Origin: Antitrichia curtipendula
Lineage: Eukaryota; Streptophyta; Bryopsida; Hypnales; Leucodontaceae
Reading direction: 5' to 3'
NCBI GenBank assembly: GCA_951230915.1
Contig: OX579639.1
Span: 20,646,001 to 20,710,000 of the forward strand
DNA: 64,000 nucleotides
Shown: piece after piece, positions 37,701-49,520 of the stretch
How the letters are laid out: each line of letters opens with the position of its first letter
Position numbering within the stretch: the first letter of the stretch is position 1
The notes under the pieces: generated by a model
Database searches by the model: none
What the model saw: the letters and a program-made list of their open reading frames with translations, nothing else
What the model was told of the DNA's origin: nothing
Translations under genes and position numbers: made by a program

Positions 37701-37923
37701 GGAGTATGACCAACTTTAAAAAAAATAAAATGACTCGGAAGAAGATAACAATACATAGAATGAGCACAACAGAGTATAATGAAAGAAAGCGTTCAATTTG
37801 ACATACCTTGAGAAGGCCTGTCTCCCCTCCGCATGCCAGCCACCCTTGTTCTGAGTTCCATGACAAGCTGCTCACTCTTAGCCCGTTAGGCATACTAATC
37901 TTCTTGCTCAGATACAGAAACAT
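28778..37923 (-). CDS. WDR35: Intraflagellar transport protein 121 (WDR35)
   Basis: Twenty-two coding exons join in frame at GT/AG borders into 1186 residues, close to animal WDR35: 37807-37923, 37304-37498, 36788-37009, 36344-36526, 36032-36240, 35719-35904, 35315-35384, 35108-35212, 34750-34917, 34392-34554, 33886-34007, 33584-33781, 32643-32867, 32316-32402, 31995-32101, 31496-31769, 30609-30869, 30365-30448, 29824-29946, 29543-29629, 29133-29306, 28778-28978. Family landmarks in order: MFLYLSKKI start; [45 protein letters not shown]; then two WD40 propellers; TPR-like repeats (KLGDW, IGDY.ADRQ.W); [11 protein letters not shown]; and a C-terminal zinc ribbon (CSICKH, CPLCHS). IFT121 belongs to IFT-A, which drives retrograde transport and membrane cargo entry in cilia. 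A land plant keeps it only for sperm flagella. Exon 21 begins at an acceptor giving HYFYCSKA; a nearer AG would create a stop. Confidence 0.97.
32895..33172 (+). mobile_element. Family B MITE inside WDR35 intron 12
   Basis: It begins TAAGGTGGGTACCCCCCAAAA and ends AAGAGCATACTACCTT. This is the second copy of the subtype at 20602-20877. It lies in the 716-bp intron between the exons ending at 33584 and starting at 32867, clear of both splice sites by more than 20 bases at the 3' side. Confidence 0.75.
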
Positions 37924-39123
37924 CTTGCTCAGTGTTACAGGAAAACGGAATATTCACGTTCTCTGGATTCTAACTCAATAATAATTTGAACAATCTTTTT
38001 CAATTTTTGTACGTGACTTCAAGCTTAAGAACAGAGTAACAAAACAGAATCTCTTGAAAAAAAATTGAGAACAAGAATATTCCGTTTTCCTGTAACCCTG
38101 ATCTTACTCACTCCGCAGTTCTCCGTGCAGGAAGACTCAAGAGTACGAGCTACCGAAACCGAGCAGGCCAGACTCCCATGTTCCTGCGTGAAGGCGCAAA
38201 AAGAGCTGCAATCTTGTGAGTATTGCTCCTCGCCAGTTGCAAGTACGTATCTCAACGTTGATTACATCACAATATGGCGACCTAACTCGAATGCTAAGTT
38301 TGTACAAAAAAATCGGAGGCAAGGGACCTTCGTCACATTTCAAAACATGAACTTATTGACGAAAATCATGCGCACTCCATCTCAAAATGAAACCGAACAA
38401 TATTACCCACCGCAAGTTCATTCCCAGAAGGCCTACTCCATCAAACAGTGGTGACCAAACTCGATCTCCAAATTAGACCTAGAAACAGAGGCAAGAGACT
38501 TTTTCAGATTTCAGAATCACGCGATCCTTGACGCAATTCTTGTCCATTTGATCTTAAAAGCGCAAGCAAATGAACTACTGACAAGTGAAATTAGTGAACA
38601 AGTGGTTGCTCAATTCAATTAGAAGCTCCTTATGAAGAGAAACGTCGAAGTGCACCAGGATGCTGACCGGCAAGAGAGTCAGCCATTTCAATGACGGAAC
38701 CCTAATTTCAACTGCTTAGCAATTCGGGAATACTCGGCCCTCGAAGCAGACTCGCAGACGGTTGCTCCGTCCCCTTCACGATACTGTGACACAACCAAGT
38801 CTCAATCTTCCAAATTTCTCAAATAATATCTAGATCTCAGGTTCACTGTATGTACGGAGTTTGTACATTTACGGTTTCTAGATGAAGTCGGAATTAGGCA
38901 CAACAGCCTCGGTCACGGGTGCCCGTGCTTCGGGTGTTCTGACGTTCCGACCCGTGGTTTGTTCCGGAATCCTAATTTGCGGGTTATGGCCTTGCCGATC
39001 GCAACAATTCCTTGCGCAGCGTTTGCCGAATCCATCAAGCCTCTGCTGCGATAACTTAACTTAGCGATCACTACGTGAGCATTTTTTTGAATTTGCTGTG
39101 AAGCGTTTAGTGTTGCAGGGGCG
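37924..39123. other. Divergent promoter region of WDR35 and the CSN subunit gene
   Basis: About 1.2 kb separates the two start codons, which point away from each other. The side next to the small gene ends with a splice acceptor (TTGCAG at 39113-39118) just before its ATG, so a 5' untranslated intron is likely. I find no TATA box on either side. Confidence 0.5.
37934..38096. repeat. Perfect 22-bp inverted repeat upstream of WDR35
   Basis: Arms at 37934-37955 (GTTACAGGAAAACGGAATAT plus TC) and 38075-38096 are exact reverse complements separated by 119 bases. The inner arm starts 11 bases before the WDR35 ATG, so both arms probably lie in its leader or core promoter. Confidence 0.8.
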
Positions 39124-39336
39124 ATGAGCGGCGGTGGCATAATGAAGCCCCTGGCAGTGTACGGGCAGGAGGTGGCGGTGGACGATCTGGTGCTGCACTC
39201 GGCGATGGAGGTGGACATGGATGGCGATTCCCTGGACCGACTCACGGATGCTGCGCAGCTTCTGGATCACAAGCCCACGGATGCCGACTTCTTCGACGCC
39301 TTCGAGGATGACTTCGACGATGCCGATCTGGTTTAG
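39124..39336 (+). CDS. CSN9: COP9 signalosome small acidic subunit (CSNAP/SMAP1 type)
   Basis: A 70-residue acidic protein on one exon. Its C-terminus, with TDADFFDAFEDDFDDADL at residues 52-69, matches the Phe/Asp-rich tail by which the small subunit CSNAP (COPS9, formerly MYEOV2) docks on the COP9 signalosome. The Arabidopsis SMALL ACIDIC PROTEIN 1 is the plant relative, linked to CSN function and auxin response. The signalosome removes NEDD8 from cullins. A second in-frame ATG at 39142 starts MKPL, resembling the MKP start of the animal protein, so the true start may be six codons later (64 residues). A splice acceptor lies five bases before the first ATG, suggesting a leader intron. The TAG stop codon is embedded in a GGTTTAGGGTTTAGGG telomere-like stretch. 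Confidence 0.85.
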   Translation: MSGGGIMKPLAVYGQEVAVDDLVLHSAMEVDMDGDSLDRLTDAAQLLDHKPTDADFFDAFEDDFDDADLV

Positions 39337-40750
39337 GGTTTAGGGTGGTGTGCTCAATTGTACATATTTCTGTTACTCTTCCGGAGAGATGGAACTTTTG
39401 TAAAATTTTGTTGCTCCGGGAGAAGCACTGGACCTCATTAGTTTTAGGTCTGCCTGGGCTGTTGTCTCACTCTTCCGTGAGGAGGTTTTGTTCTTGAACT
39501 TTGTCGTTATGATTCAGTTGCTGGTTGCAGCTGCTTGGCTTTCTCGGCTCCTTGTTCGTTTCACGTTTCCTATCGCAGAATTGGTGAACAATGTTTCCTG
39601 TTCGGAAAAATTTCCCGTGTTACCGCAATCAGGTTTATGTGAACGTCTTGCTGGTCCATGTGGAGCAATGAGTGGAAATTTGCTATGCAGTCATGCCTGG
39701 CCAAAAGAATTTCGTACCTCTAAGTAAGTGCCTGTACCAGTTGTAAGCATTTGTAGACTGCTTTAATTTCTATTCAGTATTGTTGCCAATTGACAGACAA
39801 TTCCAGTGCATTTTGTAATGTGTTTTTGTCCTTAGAATGGACCCTAGGCTCTTGTGTTCAGATCTTGTACATATTAGGCAAAAATCTGGAGGTATTGCTT
39901 TGGGGTAAGGGTTCTCAATGAGGTGTGGTTACCTTATGGTACCGATGTTTTCCTGGTTTCCTTCCGTCTAGCGAAGAATGAATCAAATGCATCAGAACTC
40001 CTGGCTGCACCTTTCTGAAAATTAGCAGTGTCTCTCGACCTCCTGGTCTGTGTATTTTCTTTGGGTTATGATGTGCCAAGCTCTTACAAGAGGGTTGACA
40101 AAGGCGAATATAGTGGTGGTGATGTTGGGGACATGGTTTTTCAGGAATTGATAGTCTGTAAGCAGGAAATTTTTGTACAATGATTTTCCAAATTTTTGTA
40201 CAGACTCAAAAATTTTGTACAATGATTTTTTGGGTAAAATTCATATGAAAAATAAACAGCTAGACAATTGTCAAAATCCATTACAGTGATTAGTCCATTA
40301 AACGTCTTCTTATGGAGAAAAGTAAAAAAATACCAGAAAGAGTGAATATCCAAACCCATTGACGTTCATGCACTTCACCAAAAATATTAGATGAAAAATT
40401 TGTTTTTTTCATTTTGATATGACTTCAAGAAAGTCAACATTCTTTCGAGGTTGAATAGACAAATTGAGGGATGTGAAACGACTTTGAACGAGTTGTTCCT
40501 TTGAATTCCAATTTGCATAGACTTGCTTATATCTTTGTATAATTGCATTATTTACCTCAATTTCAACAAACTGATTATAAAGAAAGGTAGTTCATGGGAT
40601 GAATATATGGTTATTTGGAACAAACATAACAAAACAAAAAAGTGCTTTGTTCAGAGTCTAGAATATGGACTTAAGTTTCAAGTCCCAAAGAAGTTGCTCA
40701 CATGCTATGCAAATCAAATTCAAGCACAATCAACATTTGCTCACTTCAAG
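39337..40750. other. 3' flank and intergenic DNA
   Basis: The 3' untranslated region of the CSN subunit gene probably occupies the first part. No other gene seen; the open frame at 39488-39727 lacks a domain or ATG context. Confidence 0.45.
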
Positions 40751-41195
40751 TAAGGTAAACCAGCCCATTGTGGTCAGAATTTCGAGTCTGCCCTCATGCC
40801 ATTGTTGAAAATTTTCAAATTTTTTCTCACTCAAAGATAAGAGTAAGAAATAGTGAGAGCAATTGAAACTTTATTTTTTAGACAAAGTGTGAATTAATTA
40901 TGTATTTTTGAAGTGATCTTCCCAACACGGTCTATAGGCTGCCCTATAACCAACAAAAAGTGTATCCAATATGCTCATCTTAATCACCTAAAGTGGTCAC
41001 AATAATTTCTAATGTGGAATGCCATGAAAAATCACTTCCTACAATGATTTACACTGAAAAATTGGGTGTTCCTAATGAGGTCACTAAGCACTCCATAAGT
41101 ATCAGGTTAGATATTGATTGTCGTCTGAAAAACCATCATGGGTTCATAAGATGTCCACTATGGGTCATCTGACCATAATGGGCTGGTTTACCTTA
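40751..41195. mobile_element. Family C MITE, 445 bp
   Basis: The terminal inverted repeats are nearly perfect: TAAGGTAAACCAGCCCATTG at the left and CATAATGGGCTGGTTTACCT plus TA at the right. The interior contains no protein. Related copies are at 51033-51516 and, degenerate, at 1888-2275. TA at both ends suggests a TA target site. Confidence 0.85.
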
Positions 41196-41558
41196 TTGCT
41201 CCGACTTTGGAAGAAGAAGAGAGTACTCTTGATTTTAGCAGTAACAAATCATTCTCTGAATCACCTAAATTTTCAGTTTCGGAGCCTAATAGTATAATAA
41301 TTTTAGGGATTTTGAACTCCTTCCAAAACTGGACTGGACAAATTAGCAGGGTTTTGCTCGACACCACTGGCTCAATTGAGTTCAGTCCATCCAATGCAAA
41401 AACAGTCTAGATTCCGTTTTCTCTTTACTAGCATCAACAAATTCCTGTTTCTGCTTAGAAGAGGATCTCCTCCACTACCAGCAACTCTCATTTCACAGGA
41501 ATCTCCACATTGTTGCACACTAGTCACTGGTGATCAGAGTTCTGAAAGCAATCAGAGT

Positions 41559-41792
41559 TAAGGTAGTGTGCTCTAAAAGCGCCCATGCTCTAAAAGCAAT
41601 CAGAGGTACATTTTGCTTTCTTCAATCTACATTCGTAACTATTTCCACATAGATCCAAAAAATATAAAATGCCTGGGGTTAGATGCCAATTCCATTTTTT
41701 CTTCCTATGAAAATTTACTTGAAACAAGGAGTTTAACTTCCCTGAAAATGCACTCAGCTCTTAAATGGTCGCTTTAAGAGCAGACTACCTTA
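41559..41792 (+). mobile_element. Family B MITE, 234 bp, internally deleted
   Basis: It begins TAAGGTAGTGTGCTCTAAAAG and ends CTTTAAGAGCAGACTACCTTA. The interior matches the right half of the copy at 27248-27574. It lies about 170 bp downstream of the helicase stop codon (minus strand). Confidence 0.8.
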
Positions 41793-41960
41793 CTCAATGC
41801 ACCAGCACAATCACCCGCCATGATAAGAGCTGATCCCTTCATCCCTTGGGTGGCTCAGGGGCTTCAAATTCAAAAGTCCCATTTACTAAAACAACTGGAT
41901 ACAAGAAACAGAGGGTGGTATGGGAATACTATGGTGTCAAAAATGGGTTGAGCTTCCAGC

Positions 41961-44900
41961 TCATCGCCTCCGCCGCTTCGACTTGGCTGCGCCAGATCCC
42001 TTTCGTGACTTGGGAGTGGAAGCGAGAGTGGATTTTGTCGAAGTAGTGTTTAGAAGTGTAGATCTTCGAAGGGCATCCAGAGGCTCAACTGCCTCTTGCC
42101 CAATCACAAGTAGCCTGCCTTTTGCAGGAATGTTTGCAGAAATCACACGTGCTTTGCCACCTTTCTTGGCTGCTTTCGGGGTTAGTTTGGGGGTGGTATA
42201 CTCCTTCAGTTGTCTTGCAAGCACCGGAGTAACTCCCGACTGCACAAACCAGGAGATTGAACTATGTCAGAACAAATATCATTTTTAACATTAACAGCCC
42301 AAATGGGCAGAAGGGGACACTTCCATATCGATAAGAGTTGAAACCAATTATTTGGGGAGGTAACAAAATGTACCCCAAGAGAAAGAAGAAATCATGTTCT
42401 ACACTTATGAACAAAAGAATTTTCTATTGAAAGTTAGCTTTCAAAATGGACTTTATATTTTTGTAGCTTGGCTATCGTATTTGGCTAGAAAATAGATAAA
42501 AGGCATCCAGATTTGAAATTAATTACTATTGGACTTAGTGATGCGAAGGAGGTGACGTTCAAAATCAAGTTTTAAAAATAACGAGGTCAATTGAAGGACA
42601 CGTACGCCTGTGACGTATCGCCGAGAAAACGCCTTGGGCTCCAGTGGCTGTTTCAAAAGCTCCTGCAGCTCCTGCAAAATACATCAAATAATCAATTTAC
42701 TGCTTATTCCCAGATTAGTAGAACTCGACAGTAGTAGAGAAGATCCATCATGCAGACCTGGCATTCTAAAGGGGATTGAAGGTGATGAAGTCTAGTGTCA
42801 AAACCGAAGTGTCGAAAAGAGTGTCAAAAACATCAATTTTTTTGTAATGTGATGTAAGGTTTCGTCCTCCAGATACTCTAATGTACAAAATACAAATGAT
42901 TTATCATATTACAGAGAACAAAATATCAGTGTCACTGCAAAAGTACAATAGGTTACAGATTTGCGAAGCACCTAATTTTATTTCGTGGAACTCAAATACA
43001 AGAGGGGTTACAGACTTGCCAAGCACTAATTATGTTTTGAGGAAATTGAAGCACTAATGTAAATATAAAACAAGTGTATGAAATTAGTGTAGCCTTAGAT
43101 ATGGTACGAAATTAATTCCCTTTACAGAAACCAAAATCAAAGAAGACTTTTCACCTGTTGTAAAGACTGAACTCTCATCAGCTCTCGCTTCTCCACAGGC
43201 ATCTTAATTGATGTCTCTTCGTCATCTTCACTGTTTTCAAGATCAAGCTCTAGAGCCTCCGCATTGCGTTTCTTCCAAGACTGCTTTACTTTGTCCTGTC
43301 ATGGTAAGTACCGTACACTTTAGCTTTCATGGAATTTACTACATAGTCATGAGTTCTCCAAGCTGAATAAGAACAGTGTTTTTCACACCTTGGCTGAAAC
43401 CAATTTTATTCACAACTTGATCGAAGCCTGATCATCGTACCCAGAGATACCGTACTCTTTCTGCAATAAATAATCTAGAAGGCATCATCAAACCAAAAAA
43501 GAACCGCTTTACCTGCTGATGTTTCCGCAAGACTCTGTCAACCTGGAATGCTAAACTAATACGCTTCAAAATTGCTGGTATATAAGTCACATCTATTGGG
43601 AAAGATGGCAGTCCGTTTGCCTGCATTCAAGTCAAGCGTAATAAGCACTCTACCACTGAAAAGCCTCCAGAATGTACGATCGCATGACGAAAAGAACCTC
43701 CTCAATTAGATTGACAAAGTTCCTAAACTCATCGCCATTAGATTCATGTGGTCCTCATATTTGAGTTCATGTTAAGTGAATTATATTGTGACGCAAATGA
43801 TCTTCACTCAATGTTATTGAGATGTCATCGGCATTAACTTGATACTGCTATAGTAATCTTGCAGTGAACATTAAAGCAACATTAACTTGACATTAATGTC
43901 CTACTAGAGTAACATAGACTCCCCAGTAGTAACTTTCCCAATTCAATGCGAAACTCTGTTATCGAAAATAAAAAACTAAGGGTCATCTAACACCCATACG
44001 AATAATATCGTGTGGCAGAAATGGACATGACAGAGCAAATAGCACTGTTTACTAACATAAAACAATCTGGCAGAATTTGCACGGAAAGACGAATGAGAAC
44101 CCACAGCTTTGTGCTGGAAATACCTACCTTATCAAGAGCGCGACACAGGGTCGTATACTTTGCACGATCTGATGGAGAAACGATCGCAATACTGATACCA
44201 TCAGTATCTGCACGTGCAGTTCTCCCACTTCTGTGAACATACATCTACAACATACAGCAAGAACGAGTCGATAAGCAAATAGGGATGCATTGTAGCCAAT
44301 AATAACCAACAGAAAAAATTAGAGAATAATGAACTCGGTGTATGACACAAGCTGCTTTTACAGTTTCAAAAAGGAACAAGACAATGACTTTGAGAAATGC
44401 TGAAATCATTGCATAACTTTTCCCAGAGCTATGATTCAATCTATCCAAGCAAATGAAATCTTCTTCTCGATCAGGCATGCAGACTACTCTTAAGCAACAA
44501 ATTACCTCAGCTGAGTGGGGCAATTGATAATGTATCACAGTTCGAATACCAGTCACATCTAGACCTCGAGCTGCCACATCTGTTGCCACCATCACGCAAT
44601 CATCAGCGCCTTTGAATCTGTCCATTGCCTGGTCGAGTACAGCGAATTTATTAGCAAGGTTCTTCATCAGAGATACATCATGAACAGAACTATAACGCCA
44701 TAACCAAAAGGGTAGGCACTTGTATGAGTATTGATGTATATATGAAAATAAAATCAATTTGATGCGCACTTTGAACCGAAAGTTTAGTTCCTGACAGACA
44801 AAAACCTAAAGCTAGACAAGGCCCCGCCCATCACCAACAACTAGCGGCTCTTGCTAAGAGCTAATAGGAAATTAGTTCAACTGGAATTCGTTACTGACTG

Positions 44901-47900
44901 CTCACACTGCCAAAGTAGCGTCAGTTAGCAAACTGGTGCTAATTCCGCTCACTAGCTGGCTTTGGATTTACATTAATTTCCATCTGTTAACTCCCCAAGT
45001 AGTTAGCTTTCAATCGTCTGTTTACTGTCGGATCTAAAATTATGGACAAGTAAAAAATACAAGGTTAAAGGAAATAACATCAATAGTATTAACAATTTAT
45101 CCCACTTCAAAATCTACTCTTCAAAATTTTTAATGAATTTGCGATGCGACCTTTTTCCGGGATCTAGTGTATTAGTTAGATGACTGAGGCTACTTGGTTG
45201 CTGTGGGAGGGGCCGAAAAAAGTGGAACCGAAGGAAGATAGCGTGGCACCTTTAGTCGCTGCTTCTGTTGCATTTGGGCGTGCAACGGTCGAACATTGAC
45301 TTGCAAAAGTCGAAGAATCGCTGTCACCCTCCGAAGAGCGGCAATAGATGTGCAGAATACTAAAGTTCGCCCACAACCATGCACCTTCAATATGTAATAA
45401 AGATACGCGTCCTTTTCTTCATCGCGACACCTGCATAGGAGTAACGTCGTCAGCGACTGAAAAAAAAATTAGAAGATGATAATCACTTCACGACCTCCAC
45501 AAATCACAAGAACAGTTGCGTCTTACTCTATCACGGATTCTTCAAGCTTCTTGGCAAGGATGTCTTTGGTGGTGAGGTCAACTATCGCCGAGTTGCTTCT
45601 CATGGCAGCCTTTTGAATAAGAGATGCCACTGAGTATTCATTCTTCTTCAACACGCTCTTATCTTCAAAAAAACCTCTCTTCAGCTTCTTCTTGAAACCC
45701 GGGGGCAATGCTAATGTAGCTGAAAATACTAGTGTTTGCCGTTTCTTCATTGGTTCAACGTTGACAGGAACTGGAAAAACTGCATCCATGGATATGTCTT
45801 CTGCTACTATTTGCTGATCTTCATCATCGTCTTGCTCATCTGGAAAAGCTGGAAAGATTTCATCTCCTTCCTCTTCGTCTGCTTCTTGCTGTTCCTCATC
45901 ATCTCCTTCTGGCTCTAAATCTTCTTCTTGCTCTTCGTCTTCATCTTCTTCAACATTATCATCATCAGAGTCAGGATAAACCTCAACATTCTCATCTTCC
46001 TCATCACCTTCGTCTTGCTCATCATCCCCATCTTCATCTTCATCTTCATCCTCATCGACTTTCGGTATTTCTCTCCTCCTTTTACGTCTTCGAAGTGGCT
46101 TCTCATTTTCCGAAGCGAGTTCCTGTTGCGTCTTTGGCAGCATGTCCATAATTGTCTGTAGTTCCTTGAAGTGGCCTCTTTCCACCATACGATCAGCCTC
46201 ATCCAGGACAAAGAATGAGAGATGAGACAGCTGCATTCCATGGAGAATCAAAAGTCATCAATAAAGTAGCGACGGATACAAACCTTACACTTTCAATTCA
46301 GATAATCTATGAACAAAAGTAAGAGTTTCATTTCCCTTCAATTCTACACAACCCTGAGCGCCTTGAGCACATGTTCGCATTGTAGAGAGCAAATTCTTTC
46401 AAAGTTTCTCATAGTTAAAGAAATTAGAAAGTAATGGTAAGAAGAAGCTAGCACAAGACAAACAATGACAAGCACGACTGGTTCGCCATTTTCCTAGAAT
46501 ATTCTCAAAATTACTGGTGCTTAGAAAAAACGTACATCAAGAAGATGTTTTTCCCCAGCATTCATAAGCTCCCATAAACGTCCAGGTGTCCCAACCACTA
46601 ACTGAGGATGGTACCCAAGTAGTCGCTGCTGCTTTTGAAGGGCCATTCCCCCAACTATGGGCACCACATTGGCATTTGTGAACTGAGCCACTGCCCGTAG
46701 ATGATCACACACCTGTCGCAAGATTAAAAAGTAAAAATTTACACCACTTGAAGAGAAAAGTCACCAAGATGCTGCAAATACTCATTGACAAACCACCAAG
46801 ATGCCTAGTTTACCACATATGACGATGATGAGAATTTCATAATAGAAAACACTAGCGTTTCCGGCAGATAGCAACGCAGGAGTTTAACAATGCAACCCTG
46901 GAAATGGCGAAAAATAGCCGATGATAACAGGCTTTTGATCGTATCTACTGACAGTTGCGAAGACTGAACCTGTAACGCAAGTTCCCTTGTAGGAGTAATG
47001 ATGAGAGCACGTAGAGGACCCCCAGATTGTTTCTTGCTGGCCTTGTCGAACCCTGACTTTTTGTGGTGCTTTTCTTGATCATCTAGAAGTCGTTGCAATA
47101 TTGGAAGGCCGAATGCAAGCGTCTTTCCTGATCCTGTCTCAGCGGCACCTATGACATCCTGGGCATCCATGACAAAGTGTGAAATCACAGAGCATGTACT
47201 GGAACTAGAATACAAAACGAAGAGAATAACTAATGATCGACACCAGAACCACCTGCTAAAAAGAAATAGGACGATAAGAGGCCACGATAAGTGAATTGAG
47301 TACTCGGAAATCGTCAACACACCTTTCCCTGGAAAGCAGCAGCACCAATGCAGGCCTCCTGAATAGGGGTTGGCTTTGAAAATTTTAACTTCATCAAGGC
47401 CTTCACTAGTAATGGGTGAAGCCTTAGTCGAGCCCAAGCGGACATGTCCATTTCTTCTACCTCAACGTCTTCAAAAGAAGGTAAATTCTCGAACCTCTCT
47501 AATTCCATGTCTTCGCGTTTACGTAGGTCCTCTTCAGATATCTCCTTCCCGTTTATGTGTTGATGTTTCTTGTCGAGCCCTGTGCATACCAATAAACCTG
47601 AATCAGTTCATGATATTCTACACAATACTTGCAGGCATCACATGAATTTAAGGTGATGCAACGTCAACATACAAACTCTAATTGACAATAGGAAAAGAAG
47701 ACAAAATCACAAGCGCATATTTAGCACCTTTGTGCCCCTGTTGTTTCTGCAACTTCAGAAGTTTCCGCGCCTTGGAACCGAGTTTGACTTTCTTTTGTTT
47801 ACTATCATTAGTCGAAGGCACCTCAACGTCTTCAAAAGATGGTATATTCTCAAATTCCATGTCTTCACGTTCAGGTAGGTCCCGTTCAGAAATCTCCTTT

Positions 47901-49286
47901 CCAGTTTTGTGATTCCGTTTGGCCCCTACGTCAAATAATCAAAACCTTGATCAAGAGATCACAACTTGACCAAGAGAAACCACTTAAAAGTCTACAAGAA
48001 TTTGTCCGAGTTGTATCCATTTTCAGTTCAGAAAACCAAAATCTGAAACTAGAAACTCAAGAGTCAACTGCACTCATTTTGTACCATATTCTGAACCATC
48101 GTGCAGCCCTAAAACCTACCTTTTTCTGTTCCTTTTCTCTTCCTTTTCTTGCTTTGACTCTTGGTCTCGACTCCACTCGGAGACACCACCGCAGAAGCCG
48201 AGACCTCTCGACCCTTAACGTTTTGCTCGTCTTTCTTTGACTGCGATCAACAGAACAAGCCTGAGAAAATACTACATGAAAACGCAGTGATCTCAAAAAT
48301 TGGAAAAAAATTACACCATCCATACAATGTTGATTAGTGCATTTTCGCGAATTGCTCCTCAAATACCATATGAGTCTCTCCAACCATGACTTACGGTGGG
48401 ATAGTAAAACCGTTAGGAACCTGATCCCGTCTCCTATACTGCAACGCATCTATTCATACACTTTGTCGGCCTTCAATTAGCAAGTGGTGTAAGCATGACT
48501 CGGGTAAATGTCTATCACCGTTGATCTTTGGATGAAAATGGAATTGTCTACAGACTTTTTTAAGTGGTTTACAACCTCCCACTTTCAGAATGCATAAGGA
48601 ATTCTTACACAGCGATCAAAATTTGAGGTAAGTGAATTTGACGCTTGTACCAAAAGTGATCTCTACACAGCTCTATACTGATCTCCCAAAAATCACACCT
48701 CTAATTCCGTTAAATGTTTAATGTATCCTCCCCCTTATAATCTCCATCCCATGGTTCTTGATTTCTATCCTATTCCAGTAAAAATCCTAGAATTCCCGGA
48801 CTACCGCTGCTTGCATACCCAGAAATGACCATCGGCTCACCCACACTCTCTAAAATACCTCTCCTTACATCCACAACATGATCATCCCACAACCAAATGA
48901 ACAATAAAAATTAACCACAAGCAAACCTCAGAAAAATCGCTTGCAAATGTCGCATGGTTGGCACCTTTCTGCCCCTGTTCCTTCTGCAACTTTAGAAGCT
49001 TCCTCGCTTTGGAACCGAGCTTGACTTTCTTTTGCGTACCATCTTTGGAATCCAAGGCACGCACCTAATCGACCACATTCAAGTTCATTTTGATCCTCAG
49101 GGATCAACAGTATCAAAGATGTCACCAAGAGAAACAAAGACAGAATAGGAACTACAAGCAGGTTTTCCCAAAATTCCATTGATAATTACATAAAACACTC
49201 AGGAGCTGGAGACTAGGTCGAAGTTGGATTCTCACCTTTACGGCACCACCAACCAAAGCGGACAAGTCAATTTCTTCCACCTCCAT
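41961..49286 (-). CDS. RH13: DEAD-box RNA helicase, DDX24/MAK5/RH13 type
   Basis: Fifteen coding exons join in frame into about 949 residues: 49236-49286, 48927-49064, 48120-48240, 47728-47925, 47323-47579, 46970-47158, 46536-46712, 45527-46230, 45250-45430, 44506-44628, 44128-44244, 43513-43620, 43155-43295, 42606-42671, 41961-42239. Core motifs: Q region ([11 protein letters not shown]), motif [10 protein letters not shown] near 260-268, PTREL 311-315, TPGR 360-363, DEAD 387-390, SAT from 547, [10 protein letters not shown], and HRSGRTAR at 717-724. A basic NLS-like RRRKRRR (424-430) precedes an acidic stretch of about 80 residues (436-517), inserted between DEAD and SAT as in this family. 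The tail has [16 protein letters not shown], like plant RH13, and ends in KSKRRRR. Relatives work in the nucleolus on 60S ribosome assembly. Exons 1-5 are internally repetitive (see findings), so the N-terminus is the least certain part. Confidence 0.93.
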
Positions 49287-49384
49287 CTTTGTCGTCGTAA
49301 TCCAGATCAAAGCTTATGCGAAGTGGTAGCTAGCGTCTTTCTGCAAAGAATATTACCAAGTAAAGATACAAGAAACAGATAAAC

Positions 49385-49470
49385 ATTACTTCAATAACCT
49401 CTTTAATTCCGTATCCTCACGGTTAAGTAAATCTTTTTCAAAAACCTCCTTCCCAGTTCTGTAATTCTGT
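49385..49470 (-). pseudogene. Degenerate extra copy of a helicase N-terminal exon
   Basis: In one minus-strand frame this reads NYRTGKEVFEKDLLNREDTE, then a few residues and a stop. It aligns with the exon-4 segment [20 protein letters not shown] and the exon-5 segment [26 protein letters not shown] acceptor-like sequence precedes it. It may be a dead exon or a leader exon of the helicase. Confidence 0.6.
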
Positions 49471-49520
49471 ATACACAAAAAGAAAAAACAAGGTCTTTGC
49501 AAATTGGTAAATACTATGCC

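Noticed and set aside
37934..38096. RFX-type X-box for the ciliary gene
   Set aside because: The arm sequence GTTACAGGAAAAC fits the X-box consensus poorly, and land plants are not known to use RFX factors.
43432..43512. Possible extra helicase exon after 43513
   Set aside because: The frame soon meets a stop, whereas splicing from 43513 to 43295 restores a segment ([10 protein letters not shown]) conserved in plant RH13.
45915..46241. Alternative open frames over the helicase acidic region on both strands
   Set aside because: GAA/GAT-rich coding DNA gives long open shadows; the frame with DEAD and SAT motifs is the real one.
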